In this document: piece by piece, positions 1-13,020 of the stretch
How the letters are laid out: the number at the start of each line of letters is the position of its first letter
Position numbering within the stretch: the first letter of the stretch is position 1
Assembly (NCBI RefSeq): GCF_003672135.1
Contig: NC_039514.1
Span: 11,459,787 to 11,523,786, forward strand
Direction of reading: 5' to 3'
DNA: 64,000 bases
DNA from: Ooceraea biroi
Taxonomy: Eukaryota; Arthropoda; Insecta; Hymenoptera; Formicidae
The notes under the pieces: model-generated
Database searches by the model: none
Told to the model about the DNA's origin: nothing
What the model saw: only the letters and a program-made list of their open reading frames with translations
Position numbers and translations under genes: made by a program

Positions 1-3000
1 CCCAAGCCGTGTTCGTAGGAACCCGCATACACATCTTGATTTCCCGGCCGCGAATACCGATATCGGGGTGCCGATTTTGTTTTGCGCGCGGTACTCGTCG
101 ACGACCGTACGTCGAAGGCAACGAGGAAGGAGGGGAGCAGCGTTCGCCGCACAGAAATGACGCGGGCGACGCGCGGATTGCGAGAACATTGCGCTATTAA
201 GTTGATTCCACAAGCGATCGATAACTGCTGAACACACGTTAATGTATCTCGACAATGTCCGTACGCATCATCGCGTATAATTGTATACGCGCGTGCCTGC
301 ACAGAGATCTTTCGACTGAAAAATCTGTTTTTTCGTTGAAAAAAAATGTTCGAGACTCGTCCGAATGTTTGGCAAGCGTTCGTAATCTATGGGAGATGCA
401 AGTCGGCGGAATTCGCTTTAAGACGATCGTCGCAAACGACGAGCACACATGTCCGCCTTACCGAACGTGGTACCGTATGACACGTAAAACAGGCAAGCTT
501 TTTCAAAACGCGTTTCTCCGATAACTTGGACCGTAATTCATATCGATCAACATCAATTTGCTAGATAGAAAAAGCGTACGTGTATGGATCGTACGCGATA
601 TGACGCGAATGCGATATACACGGACGGTGCGTTAACGCATCTATATTACGGAAGGTACGGTCATTAAAGCTTAATAGATTCGGTAAAGCGAAATCAATCT
701 CCGAAATCGTATGCGTCGTTGATGCACCATGTCTTTAATCCTGTCGACCGTCATTTATTTTGCTCTTACAAATGAAAACGAAGTCGGTAATTTGAAACGT
801 TCGCTTTCTTCCTTTTAATGCTACTTTTATCTTATTATTCTATTATTTGATAATTGATTTTGCCCTTTCTCTTTCGTGTGAAAATAGTTTTAAACGTATT
901 ATATACACAAAATATCAAGAATGAATGTAATAACCGAGAATTATGCATCACGGCGCATATATTTTGACGTCACTGAATAGTAATGGCGCGGTGAAGGTAC
1001 ACGTGCCTGAGAAAACCGCGACACACCTGCTACGGAAGCATGATTCAACTGCGTCCAACACTTGGAGGGCTCGTATCGTCGTTGGTACTAAAAGGCTCTG
1101 GTCTCAAGTAGACAAGCGCGAAACGCGTACGTACGTGTACGACGTCTAGCCACTTCAAATCTGACTTATTCGCGGCCGCCTTGTCTCAGAGCGCACTCGG
1201 AGAAAGTGGGCGTGAGAGGGAAACAGCGCGAGAATCAAACGAAACGAAAACGGATATGAGGCAGGAACAGATGAGAGAAGATACATTGAGGCATGCGAAA
1301 TATATTTAACCGTTATGTATTATCATTAAAGGTGTATCACGCTGGAATCTGAGAAGCGTTATCGTTTCGATCGCCTTGCTAGAAAGTTAACGTGACCCTC
1401 AGTTATCCGACATTGAACACTGCCGGTACAGAGTATTTCAGATAGTAAGCTATGTATGTTCTCTTTAATCATTTTGAAGATCTTTCTCGAGCAAAACTCG
1501 AGAGAGAAAAATCGTTACTTGTTGCAAATTTATCGTTTCAGTATCAAACAGTTTGATATTTAATTCTCAACCACATTTACAATTGTCAAATTATTTCTAA
1601 AATTCGATTCGATTTTTGTAGATTTCCCGTAAAAGAAAGAAAGCTTAATTTTTAAGCGTTTGTCACTTCACAGCTCTTAATCTTTGTCAAAACAGTCAAT
1701 CTCGATCTCTTTGAAACATCTCTAAATAAAAAGCAGCATGAAAAGTCAATTTTGATAGTATTCTTCCAACACAGAGAAAATGACCGCGTTTTCGTTCGAT
1801 CCTATCGATTGCCGAGCAAACGTTTGCCAAGTCGAAAGATCTCCTTCAGACACGTGATATTTGTTGCTTCATTTAGCTCTTTGTCGAGCTCCTTCATACC
1901 CAAGCGAATACTACTTAAGATTCGTACAAACCAATACAGCAGCGAGAGCGCTTATAAATTGCACTCAGGTACAGCAAAAATTGTTCGAGTTGGATGCGCG
2001 TGAACAGAGATCTCAGCAATCACGTTAAAGCGTAAAGCATTCTGTGCACAATACAGACATTGATTCATTCGAGACGTGCGGATGATTTGCTCGGCCTGAA
2101 CGCTTCCTTCAGCGTGCGCCGAGCTAAAATTGGAACGCATGGCACTCGCTGAGAGGACACGCGTGTCTCGCTCGATCGAAAATAATATCACCGTGCATCT
2201 CGCGAGTCGCTCGCTCAATCGGTTCGATGTTCCGGTGAGCGGAACTTGAATGGCGCGGTGCCTTCGTCGGACGATCGCTCGTGACAACACGCACAAGAGC
2301 ATCCACAAATGTTTTCTACGATTTTTGCCCTAATGCACGGGCATGAACAGGAGCGTTGCATCGCGCGTCGTTTCTCGGCTAGGCGGACCACTCGATTGGA
2401 AATTGCGTAAAACTCCTCCCCTCCCTCCCTCTCTATCGCGGCTTCCGTTTTAATTTATTTATTCTTCGCTCGCTCGATCATCGCGCGTCGACCGTACTCA
2501 TATAGAAATATCACACGCGTTCGTTGAATGTAGATTTTCTTGTACATTATAAATTATTAAGATCCTTTTCTAGCTGGTATATTCGGATCGTTTGCGTCAT
2601 GGATTCCACCAGGCCACCGGCGGGGACGGCGGTTAATCATAGATACAATTGCACTACAAGCGGCATACGAAGAAAAAAGCGTTGAGCCGCACGATAGTCT
2701 TCTTTTTTCATGTCATCTGATGTAATCGACGATTCAAACCGCCCGTTACGTCCCACTTTCAAAGGCGTCCGATATCACATGAAGAGCACGCGAAAGAACG
2801 GTAGCGCGACTATTCTTCCAGAGCTGAGTCTTTCTCGCGACAGTAAAAGGGTTTCGCGAAGATCCGACGACCGAACGGCAGAAGCGTATTATTTAGAGGT
2901 AATCAAATAATCTGTAGAAACGTTCGTCCGTGTACGTGGCGCGACCACGTGCTGCGTCGTTCGGTAAGGGAAACTTCGAGAGAGACTACTTTGATCCTCC

Positions 3001-5555
3001 AAAAGAAATGGGAGCGTTGTCTGCGCTACAAAGTGTAGTATTACATCGTAGTAATCAGCGCGGGCTATTGTAGACCGTTATGCGCCACGATGCGAAATAC
3101 GTACAACTGCGAGCACGCTGTTGTACGATTGCGATCAATCCATGAGTTATTCTTTAGGCATCGCGACTTTTTACGAGCAAAGTTCCTAAATTCTGCCGAA
3201 TCCTCCGTTTCGATGGAGATTGAAAACTCCGTTCCTTCCTCTCGGATTTTTTGACGATCGGAAGAAGCGCGGAAATGATCGGAACGAGGAGGAGAATGGT
3301 TCGTGCACGTGTCACGTTCGAGGAGGAACCGACAATTATCGACGCTCGTGTCGGATCAGCGCGGCGATAGCGCCGACATCACTCGATTACGCGCCAATCG
3401 AGACGCGCAACGTGTGCGCATTGTCGCCGAGCCTCAGTGCGACGAACGGGGTTCTAATTCCATCAACGCGATACAAATTATGCAACGTGCTTCCAGCAAT
3501 ACTCGCTATTTAGTATTCTCTCGCGCTCGATATTCATTTTAGAGTATCCAACAACACTGGGAATAGGAGCAATTTTTGATTAAGAAAGAAAAGCATGCCA
3601 TACACAAATACATTAAATACAGAAAAAGGAAAATCGCGCAGATATTATAGTCGCGCTGATCACACGCGGAAGCGTCGCAAAGAGTGCCATGGGGAGAAAA
3701 CAGTCGTACGCTCTTTCGTACGTGCCGTAGTTGACAATGTACGTACGTACTTACGATTTTAACGATGGCTGACGTCCGTTGGAGCGATTCCGACGATAAC
3801 ATCACGGATGGACGGCGGACGTTCACGTCGTTGCGAGCCCATGATACCACGGAGACGATCGATCTCGATCCGACGATCTACGCGCTGGACGTTGCCGCGT
3901 TCTGAAATAAAAGATCGCAAGCGATTGAACCTGCGCGACTGAACTTTCGCATTCCGAGTTTCGTGTCGGGATTTTTTCACACGCGCACTCGAGATGATTC
4001 ACAGTTGCCTTCATTGCACGTTGTATTGTTTTATGTACTCGCAAGTACAGTGCAAGTGTATACGAAATGAAATTTTGTTATTGATCACTCTCATCGCATT
4101 GCTCGTCTCATTAGATCATTTTATTAGTAACCGCGACAAGATCCGTGATAGGATCCATCGTCTCCGTCATCTGCGCTATAATTACATGTATAAAATGTAT
4201 CAACTTAAGATAGCTTTAGATTAAGATTGAAAGACTATATCATCTATCCGCAAGTAACACGTACAGTCGGGGGTTAAGGAAAACCTCGCGAGCGTTCGAG
4301 TGATTAGAATAACATGCGGATTCATCATGAATAAACAATATCGACCATCATCAATCGTCGCGTCCATAAAAGAGAGAATCTTTAGTACGGAGAACAGTTT
4401 TTTAATTCGAGAAGAGGATTTAATCTTTGAATGAGTTAACGCTTTTCTGACAATCAATCATATCTTTTTGACTGAAATATACGCACATATCGTCGATCAC
4501 CGATTACATTTACGACTGAGAATAGAAGGACGGAGATAAGAATATCGTTAGAATCGCGCGACTTAAAAACAGATGCTCATTGATTTTAATCCCCGACTGT
4601 AAACGATACGACATGGTGTAACGTTAACGGGCAACTTATCCACGCCCCTGTACGTAATTCGATGTAACAAAAGAATTTCATCGCACGACTAAAAGCGTGT
4701 TACACGCGAGTTCTCCCGAGACTCGTCGTGCTCGGAGGAAACGCGAGTCTTAATCGAAATTCACGGATGACAAGTATATCGTAGAGTTGTACGCGATGTC
4801 TCGCCAATAAGAGTATATGTTATTTATACCTCCGCCGTATTAATCGATCGCTACTGTACCACGATTATCACTTAGACCCGATTAAATTATTAAGTGTACC
4901 GTCGTGTATTGTGGTGTAATAAATGTGATTAGTTGTACGAAAAATAAATGCAACGCATAACAATTGCCGTATATCTGCACGTGTACTTTCCCGATCTCGA
5001 GATTACCGAATTTGTTGTAATTACATGTATATCGTCATATTTTGATTGTTGAACATTATTTAAATGTGTTTTGTAATATATAGAAATTCATTTCTACTTC
5101 GATTGATATTTAACGCAAATGTTTTCGACTTAAAGCGAATTTCTTGTGAAACGTTATTTTTCGATATCTTTAATATCTAAAAATATGAATAATAATAATA
5201 ATTAATAAAAATATCTTACGATTTATGCCATTAATTTAATAATACTAGCAATTACATTTCGATATTTCAATAATTATCATCTCCTATATTATCATCCGTA
5301 TCTGCTTCACATTTCAGCCGCAAACGGTTGAGAGGACGCCAGTGTACGGCCGTTTATCAAGCAAAACATTTGAACAAGACTAATGACTCTGATAATATCT
5401 TTTCATGTTTTGCTAAAGGTTTTCCCTCATTTTCTGCTGTTTTTAATTATTTCGAATTAATGACACGTACATGCCTAGCAAAAATCGTGCGCACATCACG
5501 AAAGTTTTGATAAGAAAATATCGCGTATTAATACACGAAAAGAATTTTTATCGCT

Positions 5556-6105
5556 GCTCCGTGCGACCGTAGAAGCAAATTGCTAACCGTAATAGTAAGA
5601 ATTATACGTAACATTTAACAGGTAATAATAAACGTCTGAAATTTTACGAAAATTATTTACAAGATTTTCTCATCGGAGATTCTTTTCGACGATAATATTC
5701 ACGAGAAATATCGGACAATTTGAAGACAATTGTGCGATTGCTGCGTCGCGTTTATGACTGATTGCGATTCGAGATTTATCAAAAACTAATTTGATATTAA
5801 ATTAAAATATATATAATATATATAATATATATTGGGACTAAAAATCTGGATAAAACAGCGAATTAGAAGAGGTTATTTAATCACGGAGTGTCACACATAT
5901 TACACACGTTATAATAAGCGAATTATTATGAAAAATATAATTAATACGATTTACTACGGGAGAGGTACGCAACGAAACGCAGAGAACTTCAACTGCTACT
6001 TGGTGCGATCGTAGAAGCAAGTTGCCGAAAGCACAATAATAACGATCGTACGTGACATTTAACGGATTACGATGAACGCCCGACGTTTTGCGAGTGACAT
6101 CGATT
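5556..6105 (+). repeat. Diverged direct duplication (about 100 bp, two copies)
   Basis: Copy one spans roughly 5556-5655 and copy two roughly 5998-6105. Both contain the order GTGCGA-CGTAGAAGCAA-TTGC, then ACGT-ACATTTAAC, then GA/AA-ACG, with scattered substitutions and small indels between. No inverted termini or target duplication were seen, so this is described only as an old local duplication. Confidence 0.55.
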
Positions 6106-8268
6106 TGGCGCGAATCAGTCATTATTTCAATATAGTATATCTTAATCAGTATTAGAAATGATCGGAATGTCATCATCAAAAAATTTATTGGCATTACGTA
6201 AACGCACATATCGATACTGGCTAACATAATATGAACGCAAATATGGTAAATTCAGAAACTCGATGCGTCATAGAGGATAATTTTTATTTATATAGGAAAA
6301 AAATGTCATCCAGAGATATGTTGCATCATTTACAATATTTCTTATACGCGTATATCAGTATGCTTTTCAATCTCTTGTTCGTAGTCCATTATACGATATA
6401 AAAATGGTCATTACACTATTGCGATAAATATATCGTTAATCCTTGTGTCTCGATTGGATCAGGAAGCAAGCGTGTGTGATTACACGTACATAAAGTTCTC
6501 ACAGTACCGTAATCGTCCGTGTAATAAAAAGCATAGTCAGAGACGTCGTTGTGCATCACATGTGATAACGTAACGTGCATTTTACGGAAAAATCGTCTAC
6601 GGGGGGATCTGTAAATTCGTAATGTAAACTAACCGGTTCGCAAATCCACGTCTCACCGCGGAGGGAAGTCGTCCTCCTCGAATTTCGTATTAAAAAATAT
6701 CAAGATTTTTTTTCTTCTAAATGTACTAACGTCTCTATGTATACTTTACAGGTTTACCAATAGGTACGTCTGACAAAATAAATACTGGGAGCGACTCTTT
6801 AAAAAATATATATTACAATTATATTGCACTTAGGGTAAATGTACACGATAAAACGCGTATAAAATATACAACGAGTTCCTCTATCGAGGCACTAACGACA
6901 AGGAACACAGAAGTGTCACATGGTGCATGCATGTTTGTGCACAGAATTTTCCTCAACGTTTGCACTCGCACGATTTTAGTAACTCTTAGGCATCGTATCT
7001 TCGAACTCACGTGGAGAGAAGTTGAAAGCCTAAAATACACGTAGGTACATTCACATTTACGCGAGATAATTTCATCTACAGCGTAGATATTCGCGATGAT
7101 GACGAAACGATTATTTTACAAATTATTGAAAAAGAGATTTTACAGTATGAATTTTCTCTAATACGATTATCGATGTCGGGAGAAAACTAAGAATCGTTTA
7201 TATATTCAATACAAACGTTTCTTGCGTATCCGATAAACAAATTGCGGATATACCTGCAAGTATTTTAATGCAGTCGACACATACAAGCATACGCGACGTG
7301 AACACGTGATTGGTTACATATTACACATACATACGCACTTCTGTTTGTAGTACATCGTGTCTATTATTACATATTCGTCATGATTATTACATGTTCGGTA
7401 AGGCGGACAAAATTATAAGATCTTTGCGCAATTAAACATCCCGATTTGTATTTCAATTCCATTACCATCCACCGAAGAATTACACATAACTTTATCGATT
7501 AGTTACATAAGCCATCAGTATAATTCGTCGTAACATAGTGCTGCTAATTGTGAAAACTCTTGCAACCACGATACGGTCGGCAGCACAACATCGTTACCAT
7601 CATCAATCATTTTACGAAAATAATTACGTTACGTCCAAAATTGCAAAATATCCACATGTACGGAATATACGAATAGATGCACGATTCAATCACGAGGTAA
7701 ATAAAGCATCACTCGGCAGATGCACAAATAAAGCTGTTGCAATAAAAACACAGACTCAATGTTAAAGAAAATCACAATCTTACAGGTAAAAATATCATTT
7801 AAATAAAATTGAAAAGTAAAAGAAATAATATAAAATAATATAATTTCGCATCCATATCGATGAATCGTTAATATTCAATTTAAAAATCTCTATTCGTTTC
7901 AATCTCGCATGAGCATCAAAATACTTCGTTGAGTGCCGATATTTCCTTATTAATCACTGCGCGTACAAAGATTGGGGAACATCAGCACTTTATATTGCTG
8001 GAAAAATCTGTAGCACGCGTAAGTGCACGAACGCAACCGTTCACCTACCTACACACACATTCGTAGATGTACGTACTTTCACGTCCAGATCTCCAAAGTA
8101 ACTCAATTCGTCGCGTACTAAGCTAATTATATCTATTATGCATTCATTTGTGCTCTTTATACACATGTATCGTACAAACTTATTCCTTATTGTTCGTGTG
8201 ATTCGCTAGATAATAATTTGGAATAGTGGATGGAACGAGAGTATTGTCAATTAAAAACTAGAATATTA

Positions 8269-8285
8269 CTCTCTCTCTCTCTCTC
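8269..8285 (+). repeat. (CT)n microsatellite
   Basis: A 17-base CT run in intergenic sequence. No function is suggested. Confidence 0.9.
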
Positions 8286-10158
8286 AATTCTCTTACGACT
8301 TGCGTTTCAAAAGCAAGTATTCGCGCTGCTCACATCTTGATTCGTGAGTCATATATAATATGATGTAAAGCATACAGTGCCACCAAAGTACTCACTGGTC
8401 CACGCAAAATATTACGGAAAACGTATGATGACAATCAAGATAGACAGATAATCTCTCTCTCGTCTCGTAAAAATAAATGAGAATTTAACGAGCCACCGCA
8501 AGTGTCTCATATTACGTGTATGTCTCAGCGACTAGTATTTCCACGGACGCTTTTAGCTATGCCATCTTGCTCATATTTATAAAAGAGATATACGTGGATT
8601 TGAATATCATTTTATATCTGCGGATGATGACATGTTTCTGTATAATTTTAAGCTCTCAAGCCATGCTACATACTAAGCTATTGCAATGTGCTTGCGTCTA
8701 TCATCTTGGAGAGACCATCACGGTAGCCTCGAGATTGATCAATCAATGGCACCATGTCCATCCAAGATGTCGAGAACGGAAATTCCTTCATTCCGTGCAT
8801 ATCCGTATCGAACCGATCGGTATGCAACAAGCACACGTAATAAGCTTATTGCAGTTAAATCGTATGAAAATACACTTTTGAGATTACTTCCTTAGAATAA
8901 GGTTCGGTAATTGCGTACAAAGTCCGTACATTTCTAAATCTCGAATTTATCCTAGCTTCATCACGAAGGCCACTCAAAAGACGGGACATGATAAGATCTC
9001 GCTATCTGAAAACTGAACATACTTCAGCCACACAGCACCGAAAATAATCCGAAAAATTCATCTAAATACCGATTTAAAATGTAGAGATTAGTAAAATTGC
9101 GTTGTATACAAGAGACTTCTTATCACACGTTTCACAGTGTAAGTAATATCATACTTAATATCTTATCCGTGACTATCGAAGACCAAAAATAACGAAGCAA
9201 AATAATGCATGCAGCGCGCATTGATTCGCGCTGGGAAGAACTCCAATTGCACGAGAACGTAATTTATCATATCTCAACAGAAACTGAAAGCGCAGTCACA
9301 CAAGTGGTACGGTCTTAGTAAATATGGCGGACGTATATAATATCTTTAGTAAATTATAATAGATCTTCTTATAGAAATTCGTTAATTTATGTCTGCACCA
9401 GTTTAGCTTCGCTCTCTCGCACAAGCCAGTATGGATTTTCGTACGAAATATGTCTTGTGGCGTGTAATCTCAATTATCTATACCGTTAGGACGTCTTATG
9501 ACAATAATATCTTGAATATCAGCGTATTCGGAACGTTGCTGCAAGTAGCAATTGCGATTATTTTGTAGCGAGGACTTCTTTTCAATCTCGGCACATCTAA
9601 TTCTATTCGCGAGAGATTACATATATTTACGAGAATAATACCTGTGTTGTATATAATGAATATGTCGTATTCGATTATATATTTCCCTTCAGTCTTGAAG
9701 AGATTGCTTTCAGCGTAAATTTAAAGAATCGGTCAATATCTGAAGGCTGAGATATAATTGTGCATGTAGAGAGCATTATACACGTCGATATGTGAGAAGC
9801 AATATTAATTAATAGTAGTATTTCATTTAAATATCATAAATTACGAAAAATTTTATAACGAATCGGTGGAAAATAAAATAGAAACGAGATAATACGTAGA
9901 ATTGAGCTAAACTTTCAACCTAAATAATATTTGCTGTAATAGTTATCGTAAAATATTTTTCAAGATATACCGCAAATCGATTTGTCGCATCTCGAAAAAT
10001 ACTAAACGAAGATGCAAAGTTAATACTATCAATAGAACATTCGCGATTCTTTCTCTATATTTCAGAAAATGTTTTTTTGCAAGAAGACTCCATTTTTCTT
10101 ATCACAATAAAGATCATAGCTGAAATTCAATTTCGCTACGGCCTCCGTACAGGCTAAA

Positions 10159-12036
10159 TTATGAAGAGAACTGAAGCAACATTTGCTGGAACGTTGTAGT
10201 CCCAACGGTAGTAGACATCTGACTAATACTATCGAATAAAGATTCCGCCTGTAGATTCTCTGGCAATCTAGTTAGAAATTGTGCACCGTGTACAAAGTCC
10301 ATTTTCAATAACTCTTCTTGATAGAGATGTAACACTCCCAGCGCCGTTCTGAAAAGGAACTCGTCCCCGTCTCTGAGAAATACGTCCCAGATCCTACACG
10401 CGACATCGAGAGGCATTGCTTTGGCATATATAGTGTACATCCAATCTAACAGATACAAGTCTGGGCTCAGTCCGGCTACAGTGAAATGAGAAAAGACTTT
10501 TGGCAGCTTATGCGCAAGAGCACTGGAGTATACTTTGTAATAAGTGTTCATTCTCTTTTGGTCCAATGTAAAGGCGGCTCTATGGCAAGGATGATTCAGC
10601 AGATTCGCGAAGCAAGCAAAGGCGTCAGGTGGTTCCATGTTTAACGACAATACAGCGCCCACAAAACTCATCCCTTGCACGTAGCCTACATCCGGTCTGT
10701 ATACGGCATACGCTGCCAAAATACCCTGAAGGCTATCGGATAATGGTCCACCTTCCTGAAAGACACATAAGGTAGGAAAGGTACGAGATACGTCTAATCT
10801 GATTGCGGCTAATGACTCGTTGTTAGGGCTCGACATCGCCCTGTCCAAGCAGATATTATAGAGGTGCGGCGTTACATTCAAGTTATTCGGAATCGCTAAT
10901 TTCCATACCCTACCACGAACACTGGGCGGTAAACCACGCCACCACAACTCGCGTACTTTTCTCGTGTTCTTGACACTCTCGAACTTGGGCAGAACGTACG
11001 TGTTCCACGTGTTGGAATCCTCGGCCAATCTCTCTTCCTCCTTCAATTGATATTCCCGTTGCTGCCTACGCTCTTTCTCTTCGCGCAATTCTCTTTTTCT
11101 TGCTGCTTCTAAAATAGCACTGTATTGCTTACGATGACGTTCTTCCTCCAGCAGGTTTTTCGCTGGCAAGTTTGCTGGTCTCGGCTGTTGGATCAAGGCT
11201 GTGCTACCGCCTACCTTGTCGACATTCCTTGACGGACTGCTAGTAGGCGTTGACCGTTGCGAATCCTTATTCTTCCATGAAAACACATTCTTGGTGAAGA
11301 GTGAATTCAGTGCCCAACGTTGCTTGGGTGTCTTGTCGTTTCTCTCGACGTGCGGCTCGTCGGATCCAAGAAAACTTCCCGAGGGTGATATCTCGCTGAG
11401 GGAAGACACCGTGCTACTGCACGACCGTGGCAAACTGTTCCTTGGGCTGCTGTTTGCGCTAACATTTTCCAGTTTCATGTATTTATCCGTATCAAGTTTC
11501 ACATTGGAGTAACGTTCCTTACCGTTACGTGGAGATTCCAAATATTGAGGAGTAGTACAATCGACCCGCGTGTCGCCAGGTGTCTTGGTCTCCTGCACGG
11601 AATACAATTGCTTGGTGGAAGGATTGTAAGCCAGGGACATGCTCTCCAGGGCATGATTCAGGCTAGTTCCCGCTACCCCCACGGACACGACGTTACCAGC
11701 ATCGTACCATTTGTTCTCTCTGATGTGTACGCACAGGGCCTTGGTCTTTGCTGCCGGTATTGGCGCCACGTCGCATGCCAATGCCTCGTCGACGTTGACG
11801 CTGTCGCAACGCACCGAGTCACCGTTCAAAGAGACCAATTGCTGCTTGGCGACCTTCGGCACGAGATTGCCGGCGATATAACCGGATTCGCGTCCGGTAA
11901 CCTTCATCACCTGAAAACTGTTGGAGGCATCGTTGTAGCGAGACTTTAAGCTGCTCGATGCCTGAAGGACCTGTCCCGACGGAACGGGATGTGCGTTGAT
12001 CCCATTCAAACGCTGGGACGTCGCGGGACTCTTCAT
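10159..12036 (-). CDS. TBC1 domain family member 12/14-like Rab GTPase-activating protein
   Basis: One uninterrupted 625-residue frame. The C-terminal TBC domain (about 365-595) begins with WWRGLPPSVRGRVW. It carries both catalytic fingers of active Rab GAPs: the arginine finger IRLDVSR (412-418, R418) and the glutamine finger YVQ (452-454). Signatures such as GYVQGMSF, CRIWDVF and QFLTRLPE match the TBC1D12/TBC1D14 subfamily, whose mammalian members act on Rab11-positive recycling endosomes and limit autophagosome formation. Before the domain lies a charged predicted coiled coil (about 295-342); residues 1-290 are serine-rich and probably disordered. The ATG at 12036 is favoured because an in-frame TAA lies 9 nt upstream and the context is GCC-ATG. 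It is divergent from the RhoGAP gene starting at 13021. Intronless coding is somewhat unusual for the family; an alternative upstream exon cannot be excluded. Confidence 0.95.
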   Translation of the reverse strand: MKSPATSQRLNGINAHPVPSGQVLQASSSLKSRYNDASNSFQVMKVTGRESGYIAGNLVPKVAKQQLVSLNGDSVRCDSVNVDEALACDVAPIPAAKTKALCVHIRENKWYDAGNVVSVGVAGTSLNHALESMSLAYNPSTKQLYSVQETKTPGDTRVDCTTPQYLESPRNGKERYSNVKLDTDKYMKLENVSANSSPRNSLPRSCSSTVSSLSEISPSGSFLGSDEPHVERNDKTPKQRWALNSLFTKNVFSWKNKDSQRSTPTSSPSRNVDKVGGSTALIQQPRPANLPAKNLLEEERHRKQYSAILEAARKRELREEKERRQQREYQLKEEERLAEDSNTWNTYVLPKFESVKNTRKVRELWWRGLPPSVRGRVWKLAIPNNLNVTPHLYNICLDRAMSSPNNESLAAIRLDVSRTFPTLCVFQEGGPLSDSLQGILAAYAVYRPDVGYVQGMSFVGAVLSLNMEPPDAFACFANLLNHPCHRAAFTLDQKRMNTYYKVYSSALAHKLPKVFSHFTVAGLSPDLYLLDWMYTIYAKAMPLDVACRIWDVFLRDGDEFLFRTALGVLHLYQEELLKMDFVHGAQFLTRLPENLQAESLFDSISQMSTTVGTTTFQQMLLQFSS

Positions 12037-13020
12037 GGCTGATTACGACCACCTAACCTTGCGCGCGCGTCCAGGTCGCCTCTAACCAAGGAGGGTAGCC
12101 ATTCGCGCGCCGAGTTCTTCCACGCGAGGCTCACGGAGAATCCGCGCACGGTTCGCATGCTTTCTTATCGATTATCAAGTACCTCGAGCGGCCCGGCATG
12201 AAAAATGATCCTCGACCTGCGACAACGCGTCACGATTCGACGATAAGTCGTGCGACACCCCCGTAAAGCAGCCAGCACCAGGCAACGTCAGGCGACTCCC
12301 AGGGACGATCCTCCTCGCAAAATGTCACGATCGCCTCGTACAATTACTTCCAGGTTTATCAGCAGACAAGACTCTCGTCGATCGCGTCTGAAGATACAAC
12401 CTTCGACGATATCAGACCGTGGCGAAGACTCACGCTCCTTCAAGTTGATCGCGACCATGGACCAAAGGATCGCACGGACAGCGCTGCAGCGAATTCGGAT
12501 ACCCGCACTATTTTCCACCGTGCCCCGCTGCACATAAAAATCAATTAAAAGTGCGACACGAGTGTCTTGCCCAAAGTGTCTAACGTTCCGTCAAATAACA
12601 TGTGATAATATTATATTAGTTATTTGTTATGAAACAGTCGAATGATATCGTCACCGGATTCGAAGTTCGACATCCGTCATTCTTTTTTCAGAGCAGTCTA
12701 TTGGCTCGATTATTAATTAGTTTGAACGGGGAATTTCTGGGAAAAATGGCTAAATTCAGTACCTTTCGCAATACAGTGAGAATTACAAAATGATAAAATT
12801 TAGTAAAATAAGTTGCCGTCAACCAATCAAAAGCTTTCTTTGGTTACGCGACGATATACTTTCTTTACTGGGACGTTGGCAGCATTGGAGGAGTGTCAAA
12901 TTCAATATGAAAACGGATGTTGAGCGATGTAAACTATGGGATACTCGTGTTGCTCGTAATTTCTCATTGGAGCGATCGATCGCGCAATTCGCGTAATTGC
13001 ACTGGAGAGCTGCGTCGAAC
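12037..13020. promoter_or_regulatory. Shared divergent promoter region of the TBC and RhoGAP genes
   Basis: The 984 bp between two divergent start codons must hold both 5' untranslated regions and promoters. The TBC-proximal half is CpG-rich and the RhoGAP-proximal half is AT-rich. No TATA box or specific factor site stands out. Short open frames on both strands here overlap each other and look like by-products of base composition. Confidence 0.6.

Larger units (their letters stand above)
1..10158. other. AT-rich intergenic region, no supported gene
   Basis: About 10 kb with only short open frames that lack family signatures, splice context or consistent codon use. It contains a (CT)n run, a diverged duplication near 5.6 and 6.0 kb, and one coding-like patch on the minus strand near 8.7 kb, all listed separately. 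The right end must include the 3' untranslated region of the minus-strand TBC gene, but I could not place a convincing polyadenylation signal. Positions 1-300 and 1150-3550 are richer in CpG than the rest and could be promoter or non-coding exon sequence of a neighbouring gene outside the window; nothing in the sequence proves this. Confidence 0.6.

Noticed and set aside
2200..2245. tRNA-like GGTTCGA box
   Set aside because: No acceptor stem or D-arm could be paired around it.
11545..11949. 134-codon plus-strand frame
   Set aside because: It is the antisense shadow of the TBC gene, whose protein is clearly conserved.
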